Part shown: positions 15,330 through 24,420 of the stretch, in pieces
Numbering within the stretch: position 1 is the stretch's first letter
Layout: each line of letters begins with the position of its first letter
From: Thermoplasmata archaeon
GTDB lineage: Archaea > Thermoplasmatota > E2 > DHVEG-1
NCBI GenBank assembly: GCA_020054495.1
Contig: JAHWGK010000012.1
Coordinates: 1 to 55,822, forward strand
Direction: 5' to 3'
Length of the DNA stretch: 55,822 nt
Program-made: the position numbers and the translations under genes
The notes under the pieces: generated by a model
Database searches by the model: none
What the model saw: only the letters and a program-made list of their open reading frames with translations
Told to the model about the DNA's origin: nothing

Positions 15330-15576
15330 GGCGTTTTTTCGTTTTTTTTCTACTACAATAGTCTTTTCTTGATTAGTTTGATTAGTTACTAGTATTAATT
15401 AATATTATAGAGTATTATTCTTTTTATTGTACAATTATTTATAATTATTAATGTAATTATTTATTGATTTATCTATTATATTTAATTATTTGGTAATATA
15501 TTTAATTATTACTTTAGAAAACTTTTAATAAAAGTAAATTATTACATGTTTAGTATCTCAAAGGAGGTAAAAAGAA

Positions 15577-17553
15577 ATGAAAATAAAAATTGGAATAAGT
15601 TTAGTATTGGCGCTATTGATAATTGTGTCTGCTTTTACTGTGATATACACAACACAAGGAAGCGGAGGCTCAGCAATGCCTATAGATGTAAGTAAAAAAG
15701 TATGGGATGGCAATGATTGGGCTGACGCGGTAACTACGTATTATGGTGAAACAGTGAGATTCAATATTACGATCACATATTATAAAAATTGTGAAGACGG
15801 CATGGGTGCTGGGAATATAATTACGATTGATACATTGCCACCATGTCTAAATTACATAGGGAATGCAAACTATGAAGCGAGCTTTATAGGTGATAATTTT
15901 ATATACTGGAATCTTTCTGAAGATTATGGAATATTTCTAGAAGATACTGAAAGTATTTCAATAGAATTTGACGCTGAAGTTATTGATTATAGTGAAGATA
16001 TTAACTATGCGGAAGTGACTGCTTATGAAACAGGTTGCGGTTGGTCGCTTAATGGAGAAGATGATGCAACAGTAACTGTCATCGATCCGTTATTGGTTGA
16101 CAAGGAAGTATATGATCCTGATACAGGTCAATGGGTTGATGAACTACTTGGCCCTGTAAAGAAGGTTGAACCTATAAAATTCAGAATCACTATCACATAT
16201 ACTGGATATTATGATATAGACTTAATGAAAGATATGCTGGTAGAAGATATCCTACCAGCATGTTGTCTAGAATATGCTGGAAATGAGATATTCACTTATC
16301 CAAATCCTGATCTATTTGATGACCCAGATATTACTGTTTCACAGGACCTCAAGCATGTAACGTATGATTGGTCAAACAAATTGTTCAATCTTTTTGCTGG
16401 AGAAAGCATAGTAATAGAATTTGAAACAAATGTAGTTGAATACTGCTATGACATTGTGATAAATTGTGCAAATGTTGAGCTTTGGAATTGGCCTGTTGTG
16501 CTATCCGATAGCGATTGCGCGACAGTAAACTGTTCCCCACCAGATGCGACCATTGAAAAGAAGGTATGGGACCCGGATGCAGGAGATTGGGTAGAAGAAA
16601 TAAGTGTATATACCGATGATACAGTAACATTCAAAATTGATCTTGCTTATTACGGTAATTATAATTTAACAGAGATAAGTATTCTTGATCAATTACATTA
16701 TTCAATGGAGTATGCAGGCAATGCAGACCCACCAGAGACTGGTATAGTAGGAAATTTCATATGGTGGAATTTCACCGAACCATTAAACGACAGCGAAACA
16801 ATAACCATAGAATTTGATGCTCTTGCAATAGGTGGAACAGGATCTGGACCAGGGATTAACATAGTAACTGTGAATGCATATGAACATGCTGTGCCTTTTG
16901 AAGATAGTGATACTGCAAACGTTATTGTGAATACCAACCTACCGCCGTCTACGCCAGACATAACTGGAGAAACATATGGGGAAGAAGGGCAAGTGTTATC
17001 ATTCAGTGCAGTTACCACTGATCCAGATGGTGATGATATCTATTACAAGTTTGATTGGGGAGATGGCACACAGAGTGATTGGCTTGGTCCAAATCCCTCG
17101 GGTGTTGATATTGATGCAACCAACAGCTGGGATAATGCAGGGATCTACAATGTCAAAGCAAAAGCCAAGGATTCGTCCCTGGGCGAGGAAAGCGACTGGT
17201 CATTCTACCCGGTAATAGTAGAAATTGTAGAGCCCCCAGTACCTAGTTTAAATGTTACTATTAAACAGGGCATTAGTCTTTCTATCGGTATAGATATAGA
17301 AAACGATGGGGAGCTAGATTTAAACAATATAGCCTGGAACATAACTGTAAATAGAATAGGATTAATCCAAAAACTACTTTGGGCTGAAGACGATATTATC
17401 CCAACGCTTTCAATTGGTGGTACAACGACGTTAACAGTAAGTCCAATTGGGTTTGGTGCGTTTAATGTTACTGTAAAAATAGATGCACCAGGTATGGAAC
17501 AAATTGAAGTATACAGAGAAGGGCTTATCATTTGGATGATCATATTGCTATAA
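15577..17553 (+). CDS. Secreted surface protein with three DUF11-like repeats and a PKD-like domain
   Basis: A 658-residue protein. Residues 1-30 are a signal peptide (KIKIGISLVLALLIIVSAFTV). Three related modules of about 125 residues follow, opening SKKVWDGNDW, DKEVYDPDTGQW and EKKVWDPDAGDW, each with a later LNYIGNANY/LEYAGNE/MEYAGNAD-type motif. They resemble DUF11/isopeptide-type surface repeats. A PKD-like domain (about 455-545) has DPDGDDIYYKFDWGDGTQSDWLGP. The C-terminus is beta-rich and ends in a short hydrophobic stretch (LIIWMIILL) with no charged tail, so an anchor is uncertain. GGAGGT lies eight bases before ATG. The PKD unit closely resembles that of the S15-type peptidase at 49-51 kb. 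Confidence 0.8.
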   Translation: MKIKIGISLVLALLIIVSAFTVIYTTQGSGGSAMPIDVSKKVWDGNDWADAVTTYYGETVRFNITITYYKNCEDGMGAGNIITIDTLPPCLNYIGNANYEASFIGDNFIYWNLSEDYGIFLEDTESISIEFDAEVIDYSEDINYAEVTAYETGCGWSLNGEDDATVTVIDPLLVDKEVYDPDTGQWVDELLGPVKKVEPIKFRITITYTGYYDIDLMKDMLVEDILPACCLEYAGNEIFTYPNPDLFDDPDITVSQDLKHVTYDWSNKLFNLFAGESIVIEFETNVVEYCYDIVINCANVELWNWPVVLSDSDCATVNCSPPDATIEKKVWDPDAGDWVEEISVYTDDTVTFKIDLAYYGNYNLTEISILDQLHYSMEYAGNADPPETGIVGNFIWWNFTEPLNDSETITIEFDALAIGGTGSGPGINIVTVNAYEHAVPFEDSDTANVIVNTNLPPSTPDITGETYGEEGQVLSFSAVTTDPDGDDIYYKFDWGDGTQSDWLGPNPSGVDIDATNSWDNAGIYNVKAKAKDSSLGEESDWSFYPVIVEIVEPPVPSLNVTIKQGISLSIGIDIENDGELDLNNIAWNITVNRIGLIQKLLWAEDDIIPTLSIGGTTTLTVSPIGFGAFNVTVKIDAPGMEQIEVYREGLIIWMIILL

Positions 17554-17878
17554 TAACTTAAAAGACGTTGCTCTTGAAACAGTAACTCATTCCATCCTCT
17601 TTCTTTTTATTTTCAATACAGGTTTTTTTAGTTATATATCGAGCAATTAACAGGCTAAATTTTATCCTAATCAGGCCATGTCAGTTCTTCAAATATTTTC
17701 AACAATTATTTAAATACTAAAAATACATTTCATTTTTAAGAAATAGTTAATCTATATCAATCAATGGGATGCAAGATGGGATGTAGAAAAATAGCTAGTT
17801 TATCTTATATTAGAACTAGATTTATCAACAAAAGTTCATTCCAAACGGAATATATTAAAAAAATTTTGAGGCTTTATA
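17554..17878. other. Intergenic region before the histidine kinase
   Basis: A 325-bp AT-rich stretch. CTCTTTCTTTTTATTTT near 17599-17615 resembles the T-rich tracts found after other secreted-protein genes here and probably ends transcription. No clear TATA or RNA fold is seen. A 41-codon frame at 17764-17889 overlaps the kinase start and looks fortuitous. GAGG at 17868 is the ribosome site of the kinase. Confidence 0.5.
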
Positions 17879-20800
17879 ATGAAAGATGAACCTGACATCA
17901 TAAAAGAGCTAAGAAACGAGGAAAAACTTGGCAAACTAAAAAGTCTATCGCAGAGCACATATGATATACCAGCTACAGAGGAAACTTATGATGAAGCATC
18001 TGGTGGGACAGTCCAGATTTTTCAGGCCCATCCAAAAAGTACAGAAAGAAATATTAAAATTGAAGATATCGAAGAAAAATACCAGATACTCTTTGAAAAT
18101 TATGCTGTTGCCGTTACTCTAGCAGATGAAAAAGAGAGAATTATTTCATGGAATAAGTACGCTGAAGAGCTTTTTAACATGAATGAAAAAGATTTATTCA
18201 TGAGACCTGTCAAATCGCTTTATCCTCCAGAGGAATGGAAGAAAATACGAAAGGAAAATATCAGACAGAAAGGTATGAACTATAGACTTGAAACAAAAGT
18301 AATTAAAAAAGATAACAGCCTACTTGATGTAGAGATTTCCCTATGTGTTTTAAAAGGGAAAGAAGAAAAAATAGCAGGTTCAGTTGGTATCATTAGAGAT
18401 ATAACTAGACTTAAAAATTCAGAGAGAAAATTAATTGAATCTGAGGGAAAATACCGGACGATATTTGAAAACTCTGCTGTTGCAATAACTCTCACTGATG
18501 AAAACGAACAAATAATTTCTTGGAATAAATACACTGAAAAACTCTTGGGTATGAATAAAGAAGATCTACATCTGAAACCTGTTGAGTCTCTTTATCCTCT
18601 TGAAGAATGGAAAAAAATACGAAAGGAAAATATCAGACAGAAGGGTATGAAACATTATCTCGAAACTAAGATTGTTAAGAAAAATAAAAAAATCATTGAT
18701 GTTAATATTTCAATCAGCGTTTTGAAAAATCATGAAGGGAAAATTATTGGTTCAATTGGTGTTATAAAAGATATCACAGAGAAAAAATTTATTGAAAATG
18801 AACTAGCCGCAAAGCATAATTTATTACAGGACCTTCTTGATAATATTCCAGATTGTATTTATTTTAAGGACAAGAATAATAAATTTATAAATGTTAACAA
18901 TGCAACGGCAAAGTTTTTTAATACGACGAATAAAAAGATGATTAGTAAAACAGATTTTGATTTTTTACCTGAAAAAGAGGCGCAAAAAAATCTTCAAGAT
19001 GATAAAAGAGTTATGGATACAGGTAAACCAATTATAAATAAAATTGAGAAAGTTGCAGATCCTAAAGGAGCCAAACAGTGGATCTCTGTTACAAAAATAC
19101 CAAGATACAATAAAAATGGTAAGATAATCGGTACTATGGGGATAAATCGCGATATCACAAAAATTAAAAAATCTGAGAAAAAATACAAAGATTTATTTGA
19201 GAATGCGACTGATCCAATAGTTATTTTAGATAAAAAGGGACAGTTAGTTGATGTTAATGAACAAGTCACAAAATTATTAGGGTTTAATAAAACTGAACTT
19301 ATTGGTAAAAGATTTGATAAGTCAAATCTAATCTCTCAAGAATATATCAATAAGAGCTTAGATAATTTTATAAAAAGAATGAAAGGGGAAGAAGTTTCTA
19401 TATATGAGACAAAAGTAAAAACAAGGAATGGAGAGATAATTCCCGCAGAGATTAACGCTAGTGCAATAATTGAGGATGGGGAAATTATTGGCAATCTTAT
19501 CATATTACGGGATTTGAGGGAAAGATACAAAAGAAAAGAAATGGAAAAGGAACTAATTGATTCTGAAAATAGATTCAGAGATATATTTGATGGAACGAGT
19601 GATTTTCTACTGTATCTTGAGAAGGATATTATTTTAGATATAAATGAAACTGTTGCATATCTAGGAGGTTTAAAAAAAGAAGCAGTTATTGGAAAAAAAT
19701 TTTCTGATTTAAAAGGATTTTTTTCAAAGGAAGATATGAAGAAGCATCTTGAGGCAATTGAGCAAGCTAGTAATGGAGTTAAATTACACGATTATGAAAG
19801 TGATTTAAAACCAAAGGATGGGCATATATACAAATTTTTGTTTTCAGCTGACTGTATTAGAGACGAAAAAGAATTTAAAGGTATCCTTATCAGAGGTAAG
19901 AATATTACTCAACGTCAAAGAGCATGGAATGAGCTTGTAAAACTTGAGGAGAGATATAGAGTTCTCGCAGAGACATCCGCAGACGGTGTTATAACAATAG
20001 ACGCTCTCGGTCGTTTAACCTATGTGAATCCTTCTTTTGAAAAATTGTGTGAAAGGCGAAAAAGTCAGATTCTAGCTACTCTTTTTAGGGATTATCTTTC
20101 TGATGACTCGGTTTATTTTTTCCAGCAAGTATTTATCGATGCCAGAAAAAAGGATGAAAAAATTGAAAACGTAGAGCTTGAGTTTGTCCATGCTAATGGT
20201 ACTGTTATCCCCCTTGAAGTCAACATGGCTCCGTTTAAAAAGAATAATGAATTTGCAGGTATGGTTTGTACTATTCGAGATATCACTGAGCGCCGAAGAA
20301 TAGAAAATGAACTTAAGAAATCAGAACGGCTTAAAACCGAGTTTATGAATATTGCAGCTCATGAACTTAAATCTCCTGTTACCCCAATTAAAGGTTATCT
20401 AGATTTAATTATATCAGATAAAAATACTAGCGAGAAAGTTAAGAATTGGGCAAAGATTAGCCTCAGAAACTCTGAAAGATTGCTTAATCTTGTAAATGAC
20501 ATTTTAGATGTTTCAAGACTTGACACAGACACCATGAGATTTGAAATGGATAGGCTTGATATTGTTGAGATTCTTGATGAAATTGTAGAGGACATGAAAC
20601 CTGTAATTGAAAACAAGAATCTAAAATTTTTTACAAAGATACCCCGAGATTTACCAAATATAATGGGTGACAGACATCGCCTACCGCAGGTTTTAAAGAA
20701 CCTATTCGTAAATGCTATTAAGTTTACTGACCATGGATCTATAAGCATTGAAGCAGAAAAAAAAGAGGATGCTATCTTAATTTCTATTAAAGATACAGGA

Positions 20801-21028
20801 GTTGGAATCTCTAAAAGTGAGTTAAAAAAGATTTTTACAAAGTTTTACCAAGCATATACTGGCGATGATCGTAAAAATGAGGGTACAGGGCTTGGTTTGT
20901 TCATCTGTAGGGAGATCCTTAAAAAACACAATAGTGAAATCTGGGCAGAAAGTCAACTTGGACGTGGAAGTAATTTTATGATAAAATTACCATATTTACA
21001 TAAAATGATGTTAGATGTTAAAAAATAA
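17879..21028 (+). CDS. Soluble multi-PAS sensor histidine kinase
   Basis: A 1049-residue protein with no membrane segment. Six PAS domains lie at about residues 68-185, 190-308, 312-430, 433-550, 560-680 and 690-808. PAS 1 and 2 are near-duplicates (YQILFENYAVAVTLADE and YRTIFENSAVAITLTDE, both with IRKENIRQKGM). The HisKA dimerisation helix carries the phospho-accepting His in NIAAHELKSP near residue 828. The ATPase domain has NLFVNAIKFTDHG (N box), DTGVGIS (G1) and GTGLGLFICREIL (G2). No response regulator is adjacent, so its partner is elsewhere. PAS domains suggest sensing of redox, light or small ligands in the cytoplasm. Confidence 0.94.
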   Translation: MKDEPDIIKELRNEEKLGKLKSLSQSTYDIPATEETYDEASGGTVQIFQAHPKSTERNIKIEDIEEKYQILFENYAVAVTLADEKERIISWNKYAEELFNMNEKDLFMRPVKSLYPPEEWKKIRKENIRQKGMNYRLETKVIKKDNSLLDVEISLCVLKGKEEKIAGSVGIIRDITRLKNSERKLIESEGKYRTIFENSAVAITLTDENEQIISWNKYTEKLLGMNKEDLHLKPVESLYPLEEWKKIRKENIRQKGMKHYLETKIVKKNKKIIDVNISISVLKNHEGKIIGSIGVIKDITEKKFIENELAAKHNLLQDLLDNIPDCIYFKDKNNKFINVNNATAKFFNTTNKKMISKTDFDFLPEKEAQKNLQDDKRVMDTGKPIINKIEKVADPKGAKQWISVTKIPRYNKNGKIIGTMGINRDITKIKKSEKKYKDLFENATDPIVILDKKGQLVDVNEQVTKLLGFNKTELIGKRFDKSNLISQEYINKSLDNFIKRMKGEEVSIYETKVKTRNGEIIPAEINASAIIEDGEIIGNLIILRDLRERYKRKEMEKELIDSENRFRDIFDGTSDFLLYLEKDIILDINETVAYLGGLKKEAVIGKKFSDLKGFFSKEDMKKHLEAIEQASNGVKLHDYESDLKPKDGHIYKFLFSADCIRDEKEFKGILIRGKNITQRQRAWNELVKLEERYRVLAETSADGVITIDALGRLTYVNPSFEKLCERRKSQILATLFRDYLSDDSVYFFQQVFIDARKKDEKIENVELEFVHANGTVIPLEVNMAPFKKNNEFAGMVCTIRDITERRRIENELKKSERLKTEFMNIAAHELKSPVTPIKGYLDLIISDKNTSEKVKNWAKISLRNSERLLNLVNDILDVSRLDTDTMRFEMDRLDIVEILDEIVEDMKPVIENKNLKFFTKIPRDLPNIMGDRHRLPQVLKNLFVNAIKFTDHGSISIEAEKKEDAILISIKDTGVGISKSELKKIFTKFYQAYTGDDRKNEGTGLGLFICREILKKHNSEIWAESQLGRGSNFMIKLPYLHKMMLDVKK

Positions 21029-21082
21029 AGTTATGTAAGAATAAAAAAAAGAGATTTGAATAATTATTAGGTGGTGAGAAGT

Positions 21083-21421
21083 ATTAAAAAAAAGTGTCCA
21101 GAATGCGGCTCCAAAGCTGTTAAACTATACCAAAATAAAAGCATAGAAAAAAAGAGGACATGGATTCCAACAGCATGGACTTGCACAAAATGCAGTTACA
21201 CATATAATGTTGCGGCTGACACGCTTATGTACAAAATCGGGAGCGAATCGTATAATGACTCTTTTAATCAGAAGTGCCCAAAGTGTGATCTTGGTCTTGC
21301 GAGACTCTATAGGCATATAAATCCTAAGTATGGCAAACAAAAATGGTTGTCGATGGGCTGGTATTGTACTCGATGTAAGTATGTTTGGATGGATGAAAAA
21401 ACAAACAAGAATAAAGACTAG
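21083..21421 (+). CDS. Double zinc-ribbon protein with an apparent ATT start
   Basis: About 112 residues with two zinc ribbons. The first is KKKCPECGSKAVKLY...WTCTKCSYTY and the second is QKCPKCDLGLARLY...GWYCTRCKYVW, each CPxC...CxxC. They are probably internal duplicates. The only in-frame GTGs (21071, 21074) lie inside the Shine-Dalgarno AGGTGGTGA itself. The base six positions after GGTG is ATT 21083, the same spacing used by neighbouring genes, so ATT is the likely start. Its function is unknown; zinc ribbons usually bind nucleic acid or other proteins. It lies 43 bp after the kinase gene. Confidence 0.7.
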   Translation: MKKKCPECGSKAVKLYQNKSIEKKRTWIPTAWTCTKCSYTYNVAADTLMYKIGSESYNDSFNQKCPKCDLGLARLYRHINPKYGKQKWLSMGWYCTRCKYVWMDEKTNKNKD

Positions 21422-21423
21422 AT

Positions 21424-22338
21424 TTATCTATTGCCTTCCTCAGAAATTTGTTTATTTTCAACGTTTACTTTTTCTTTGCTTTCAGAAAGATAATCAATTC
21501 CTATTTCAGTAAGCTCAATAACATTATATGAAGTATATTGAAGCAATTCATTCTCCAACAATTTTTTTACTATAGAGTCAAATTCATTCTTTGAAACATG
21601 TAATAAAACCATAGCTAACTCAGCATCCATATCTCTCGTACTAAGTATATGTAAAAGTTGAAGTTCTTTATCAGTAATATCAAACACAGTTTCCCCTATC
21701 TCGTCTGGTATCTCCATAAGATTTTCAGATAGTTTTTTAACATAATTTTCAATAATTGTCTCTAAATGTAAATTATCCAAAACCTCACCATCTTTGTTAT
21801 AAAGAGTACATGTTCCTTTTGTTTGATCATACTTCCAAGAACCAACATTATTCCAAGTATAGCCAAGTAAACTTACATCACCTAAGGCGCTTCTGCCTAC
21901 TCCAGCTCTTCGCTTTTTTCTTTCTCTACTTCTGTAAAGATAGTGTTGTTCTATTTGAAGAGAAGCAAGATCTACACCAAAAAAATTAAGTTCATTTATT
22001 AGTTCGTTACCAGCACGTCTTTTTATCTCCGCAATAAAAAATAAACCCGCTTTTCCTATTATATCCATATACGCTATTCGAATAATAGCTTCGATTGCTT
22101 TTCCGATTAAATTTTTATCGATATTATTAATTTCTTCAGAGATAACTATTGTTTCATCCTCAGTTAACTCTCCAACCTCAATAATTTGCACATATTTCAG
22201 AAAATCATACTCTTGTCCAAGGGTTTTAATAATTGAACCAATAACTTTTGCAGCAAAACCTTGGGTTGTTCTTCTACCAGCTACATGATAAAGTGCGCGA
22301 ATTATTTCTCCAAGAACATACGAATTTTTACGTCCCAT
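21424..22338 (-). CDS. Conserved archaeal protein with a C-terminal winged-helix-like region
   Basis: A 304-residue protein that I cannot place in a named family. Residues 1-130 are mostly helical (EIIRALYHVAGRRTTQGFAAKVIG; AYMDIIGKAGLFFIAEIKRRAG). A basic patch YRSRERKKRRAGVG lies near residues 133-146. Residues 215-290 look like a winged helix (KELQLLHILSTRDMDAELAMVLLHVSKNEFDSIVKKLLENELL...ELTEIGIDYL). A DNA-binding or regulatory role is an inference from this last part. ATG 22338 lies close to an AT-rich promoter and may be leaderless. It is convergent with the zinc-ribbon gene. Confidence 0.65.
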   Translation of the reverse strand: MGRKNSYVLGEIIRALYHVAGRRTTQGFAAKVIGSIIKTLGQEYDFLKYVQIIEVGELTEDETIVISEEINNIDKNLIGKAIEAIIRIAYMDIIGKAGLFFIAEIKRRAGNELINELNFFGVDLASLQIEQHYLYRSRERKKRRAGVGRSALGDVSLLGYTWNNVGSWKYDQTKGTCTLYNKDGEVLDNLHLETIIENYVKKLSENLMEIPDEIGETVFDITDKELQLLHILSTRDMDAELAMVLLHVSKNEFDSIVKKLLENELLQYTSYNVIELTEIGIDYLSESKEKVNVENKQISEEGNR

Positions 22339-22485
22339 CTTGCAACAATAAATGAAAAATTGCTTTAATTATCTTTCTCTTATTTTTTTAATAACACATT
22401 GCTGTATTAAAGAGAAGATTTTTCCTAAATCATTAAATATAAGAATTCGTTTAGGGCAAACTGTCACATTAGAGGAAATTTAAAT

Positions 22486-22584
22486 ATGAAACGTAGTTCA
22501 AGGGTCTGGAAAAAGAGACACAAAATGCGATGGAAATGGCGAAAGAAGCGAATGCGACGTGAAAAAAGGAGCAGAAAAAAGTAA
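22486..22584 (+). CDS. rpl41e: Ribosomal protein eL41
   Basis: A 32-residue, very basic peptide: RVWKKRHKMRWKWRKKRMRREKR. The KWRKKRMRR core matches the L41e family, a single helix of about 25-38 residues that bridges the two ribosomal subunits. It is often missed by annotation because of its size. ATG 22486 follows AGAGGAAAT, and a TTAAATATAAG box lies about 50 bp upstream. tRNA-Trp begins 11 bp after the stop. Confidence 0.85.
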   Translation: MKRSSRVWKKRHKMRWKWRKKRMRREKRSRKK

Positions 22585-22595
22585 AATAACTGACT

Positions 22596-22734
22596 GGGGG
22601 CATGGTGTAACCCGGCATCATTGTGGGCTCCAGTTAGGAATGATTACAAAAGGGTCATCTGATCTGTGATGAATAACTGGAGCGATGACCTAAGAAGAGA
22701 CCCGCCGATCTGGGTTCAAATCCCAGTGCCCCCA
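22596..22734 (+). tRNA. tRNA-Trp (CCA anticodon) with an intron
   Basis: Exon 1 is 22596-22633 and exon 2 is 22700-22734, giving 73 nt. The acceptor is GGGGGCA/TGCCCCC. The anticodon stem is GTGGG/CCCGC with anticodon CCA at 22630-22632. The T-arm is CTGGG-TTCAAAT-CCCAG and the discriminator is A. The 66-nt intron lies after position 37, the standard archaeal site processed at a bulge-helix-bulge. CCA is not encoded. Confidence 0.93.
22634..22699 (+). ncRNA. Box C/D methylation guide inside the tRNA-Trp intron
   Basis: Box C ATGATTA (22640-22646), D' CTGA (22659-22662), C' GTGATGA (22666-22672) and a variant D ATGA (22685-22688) are in order. The guide before D, AACTGGAGC, is perfectly complementary to GCTCCAGTT spanning the anticodon, and the fifth base upstream of D pairs with C34. 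The guide before D', GGGTC, pairs with GACCC, and its fifth base pairs with position 39. Methylation at 34 and 39 is exactly what is known for the haloarchaeal tRNA-Trp intron guide. Confidence 0.85.
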
Positions 22735-22759
22735 TCCAATCAAAAAGGTGAAATAGAAC

Positions 22760-22984
22760 ATGGATATAATAAAAAATATGTTTAATATCAATTTAAAAAA
22801 CTTCAACATTTTCACAGTATTATCAATTTTATTTCTGTTAGGCGGAATTATTCATTATTTATATTGGGGAAGTAGATACGGCGTGTGGTATGATATTGGG
22901 ATATATTCATTAACAATTGTATTAATCATTCCAGGTATAATTGGCATTTTATTATCCCTTAATAAAAAAGAGGAAGAAGATTAA
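22760..22984 (+). CDS. Small two-helix membrane protein
   Basis: A 74-residue protein. Helices lie at about residues 18-34 (FTVLSILFLLGGIIHYL) and 45-65 (IGIYSLTIVLIIPGIIGILL), followed by an acidic tail KKEEED. GGTG lies nine bases before ATG. I do not recognise a family. Its stop overlaps the convergent gcvPB stop by four bases. Confidence 0.65.
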   Translation: MDIIKNMFNINLKNFNIFTVLSILFLLGGIIHYLYWGSRYGVWYDIGIYSLTIVLIIPGIIGILLSLNKKEEED

Positions 22985-24420
22985 ATCATCTTCCAGGTAA
23001 GAATCGGATTTTTTGTTGCACCAACTTCATCAACACGTTTAACTGGTGTATTACTTGGTGCGTTTTTTACAATTCCTGGATCTTCATCTGCAATTTTAAT
23101 TAAGGCATTTATATACTTATCAAGATCTTCTTTTGATTCTGTCTCAGTTGGTTCAATCATCAATGCTTCCTTTACTATAAGTGGAAAATAAATAGTAGGC
23201 GGATGAAGTCCATGATCTAAAAGGCGTTTGGCTATGTCCATTGCTCGGATTTCTTTTTCTTGTCTTAGTTTTTCACAGCTTAATACAAACTCATGTTTTC
23301 TAAGTTCTTTGCAAGGCATCTCGTATTTACCAGATTTAAGGATTTTTTTCTTCATGTAATTTGAATTAAGAACAGCAATTTCTGAGGCTTCTTTTAGACC
23401 ATCTCTACCCATCAGAAGAATATAGATATAAGCTTTCAAAAGGACAGAAAAATTTCCATAAAACCCTTTGATTTTTCCAATTGATTGAAGAACATCGTAA
23501 TCAAATAGGTATTTACCGTCCTTTCTAGCAATTCTAGGTATAGGTAAGAATTTTTCCAGTTTTATTTTTACACCAATCGGACCACTACCGGGACCTCCTC
23601 CTCCATGAGGTGTAGCAAATGTTTTGTGTAAATTTAGGTGAACGATATCAAAGCCCATATCACCGGGTCTGGTTTTACCCATGATTGCATTTATGTTGGC
23701 TCCATCATAGTACAAAAGAGCACCTGCCTTATGAACCATTTTAGAAATTTCAATAATCTCAGATTCGAAAATACCTAGTGTGTTAGGATTTGTTAGCATA
23801 AAACAAGCTGTTTTATCTGATAGAGTTTTTTCAAGCATGTCTAGGTCAACAGTTCCATTTTTAGTAGAGGGAAGTTCTATAAGTTTATAACCAGCCATTG
23901 TGGCACTTGCAGGATTAGTACCATGAGCTGTATCTGGGAGTATCACCTCATTACGTTCACTATCGTTATTGAACTCATGATATGCTCTTGAAAGAAGCAT
24001 ACCTAAAAATTCTCCTTGAGCGCCAGCGGCTGGTTGAAGTGAATAATAATCCATTCCGGTTATTTCACAAAGCAACCTTTCGAGTTCAAACATTATTTCA
24101 AGATTTCCCTGAGTGGTAGAGATGTCTTGATATGGATGAATACCTGTAAAACTATCCCAACCGGCAATATGTTCGCAAATTTTAGGGTTATATTTCATAG
24201 TACAAGACCCTAATGGATAAATCCCTGAGTCAATTCCATAATTCATCTGACTAAGACGATGGAAATGACGTACAAGTTGAGTTTCATCGAGATTTGGAAT
24301 ATCAATAATTTCTTTTCTTTGTAAAGAGCGTGGCAGTAAATCAAGAGGTTTGATTTTCTCTTTAGTGGACCCTAACAATTCATTGAGCAATGGCTCGTCA
24401 TATATTGCAGATCTATACAT
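22981..24420 (-). CDS. gcvPB: Glycine dehydrogenase (decarboxylating) subunit 2
   Basis: A 479-residue P-protein beta-type subunit. The PLP lysine is in NLHKTFATPHGGGGPGSGPIGV near residue 264. Other hallmarks are GSCTMKYNPKI near residue 72, LPDTAHGTNPAS, ANINAIMGKTRPGDMGFDIVH and a C-terminal PTETESKEDLD. With subunit 1 it decarboxylates glycine and passes the aminomethyl group to the H-protein. It overlaps gcvPA by eight bases, so the two are co-translated. The T, H and L proteins are not in the window. Confidence 0.96.
   Translation of the reverse strand: MYRSAIYDEPLLNELLGSTKEKIKPLDLLPRSLQRKEIIDIPNLDETQLVRHFHRLSQMNYGIDSGIYPLGSCTMKYNPKICEHIAGWDSFTGIHPYQDISTTQGNLEIMFELERLLCEITGMDYYSLQPAAGAQGEFLGMLLSRAYHEFNNDSERNEVILPDTAHGTNPASATMAGYKLIELPSTKNGTVDLDMLEKTLSDKTACFMLTNPNTLGIFESEIIEISKMVHKAGALLYYDGANINAIMGKTRPGDMGFDIVHLNLHKTFATPHGGGGPGSGPIGVKIKLEKFLPIPRIARKDGKYLFDYDVLQSIGKIKGFYGNFSVLLKAYIYILLMGRDGLKEASEIAVLNSNYMKKKILKSGKYEMPCKELRKHEFVLSCEKLRQEKEIRAMDIAKRLLDHGLHPPTIYFPLIVKEALMIEPTETESKEDLDKYINALIKIADEDPGIVKNAPSNTPVKRVDEVGATKNPILTWKMI

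Larger units (their letters stand above)
15155..15576. other. Right end of the element and AT-rich intergenic region
   Basis: No convincing gene. It contains the GAGG of the nuclease-like exon 1, then the right attachment site at 15292-15308, then a small hairpin. From 15345 to 15560 the sequence is very AT-rich and ends with AAAGGAGGT before the next gene. A 71-codon frame across the att site starts in the element and ends outside it; I regard it as fortuitous. Confidence 0.6.

Noticed and set aside
15177-15392. 71-codon plus-strand frame across the right att site
   Set aside because: It begins in element sequence, reads through the decayed tRNA end and stops outside; it has no ribosome site and low-complexity composition.
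17764-17889. 41-codon frame just before the histidine kinase
   Set aside because: It overlaps the kinase start, lacks a ribosome site and looks like chance coding in AT-rich DNA.
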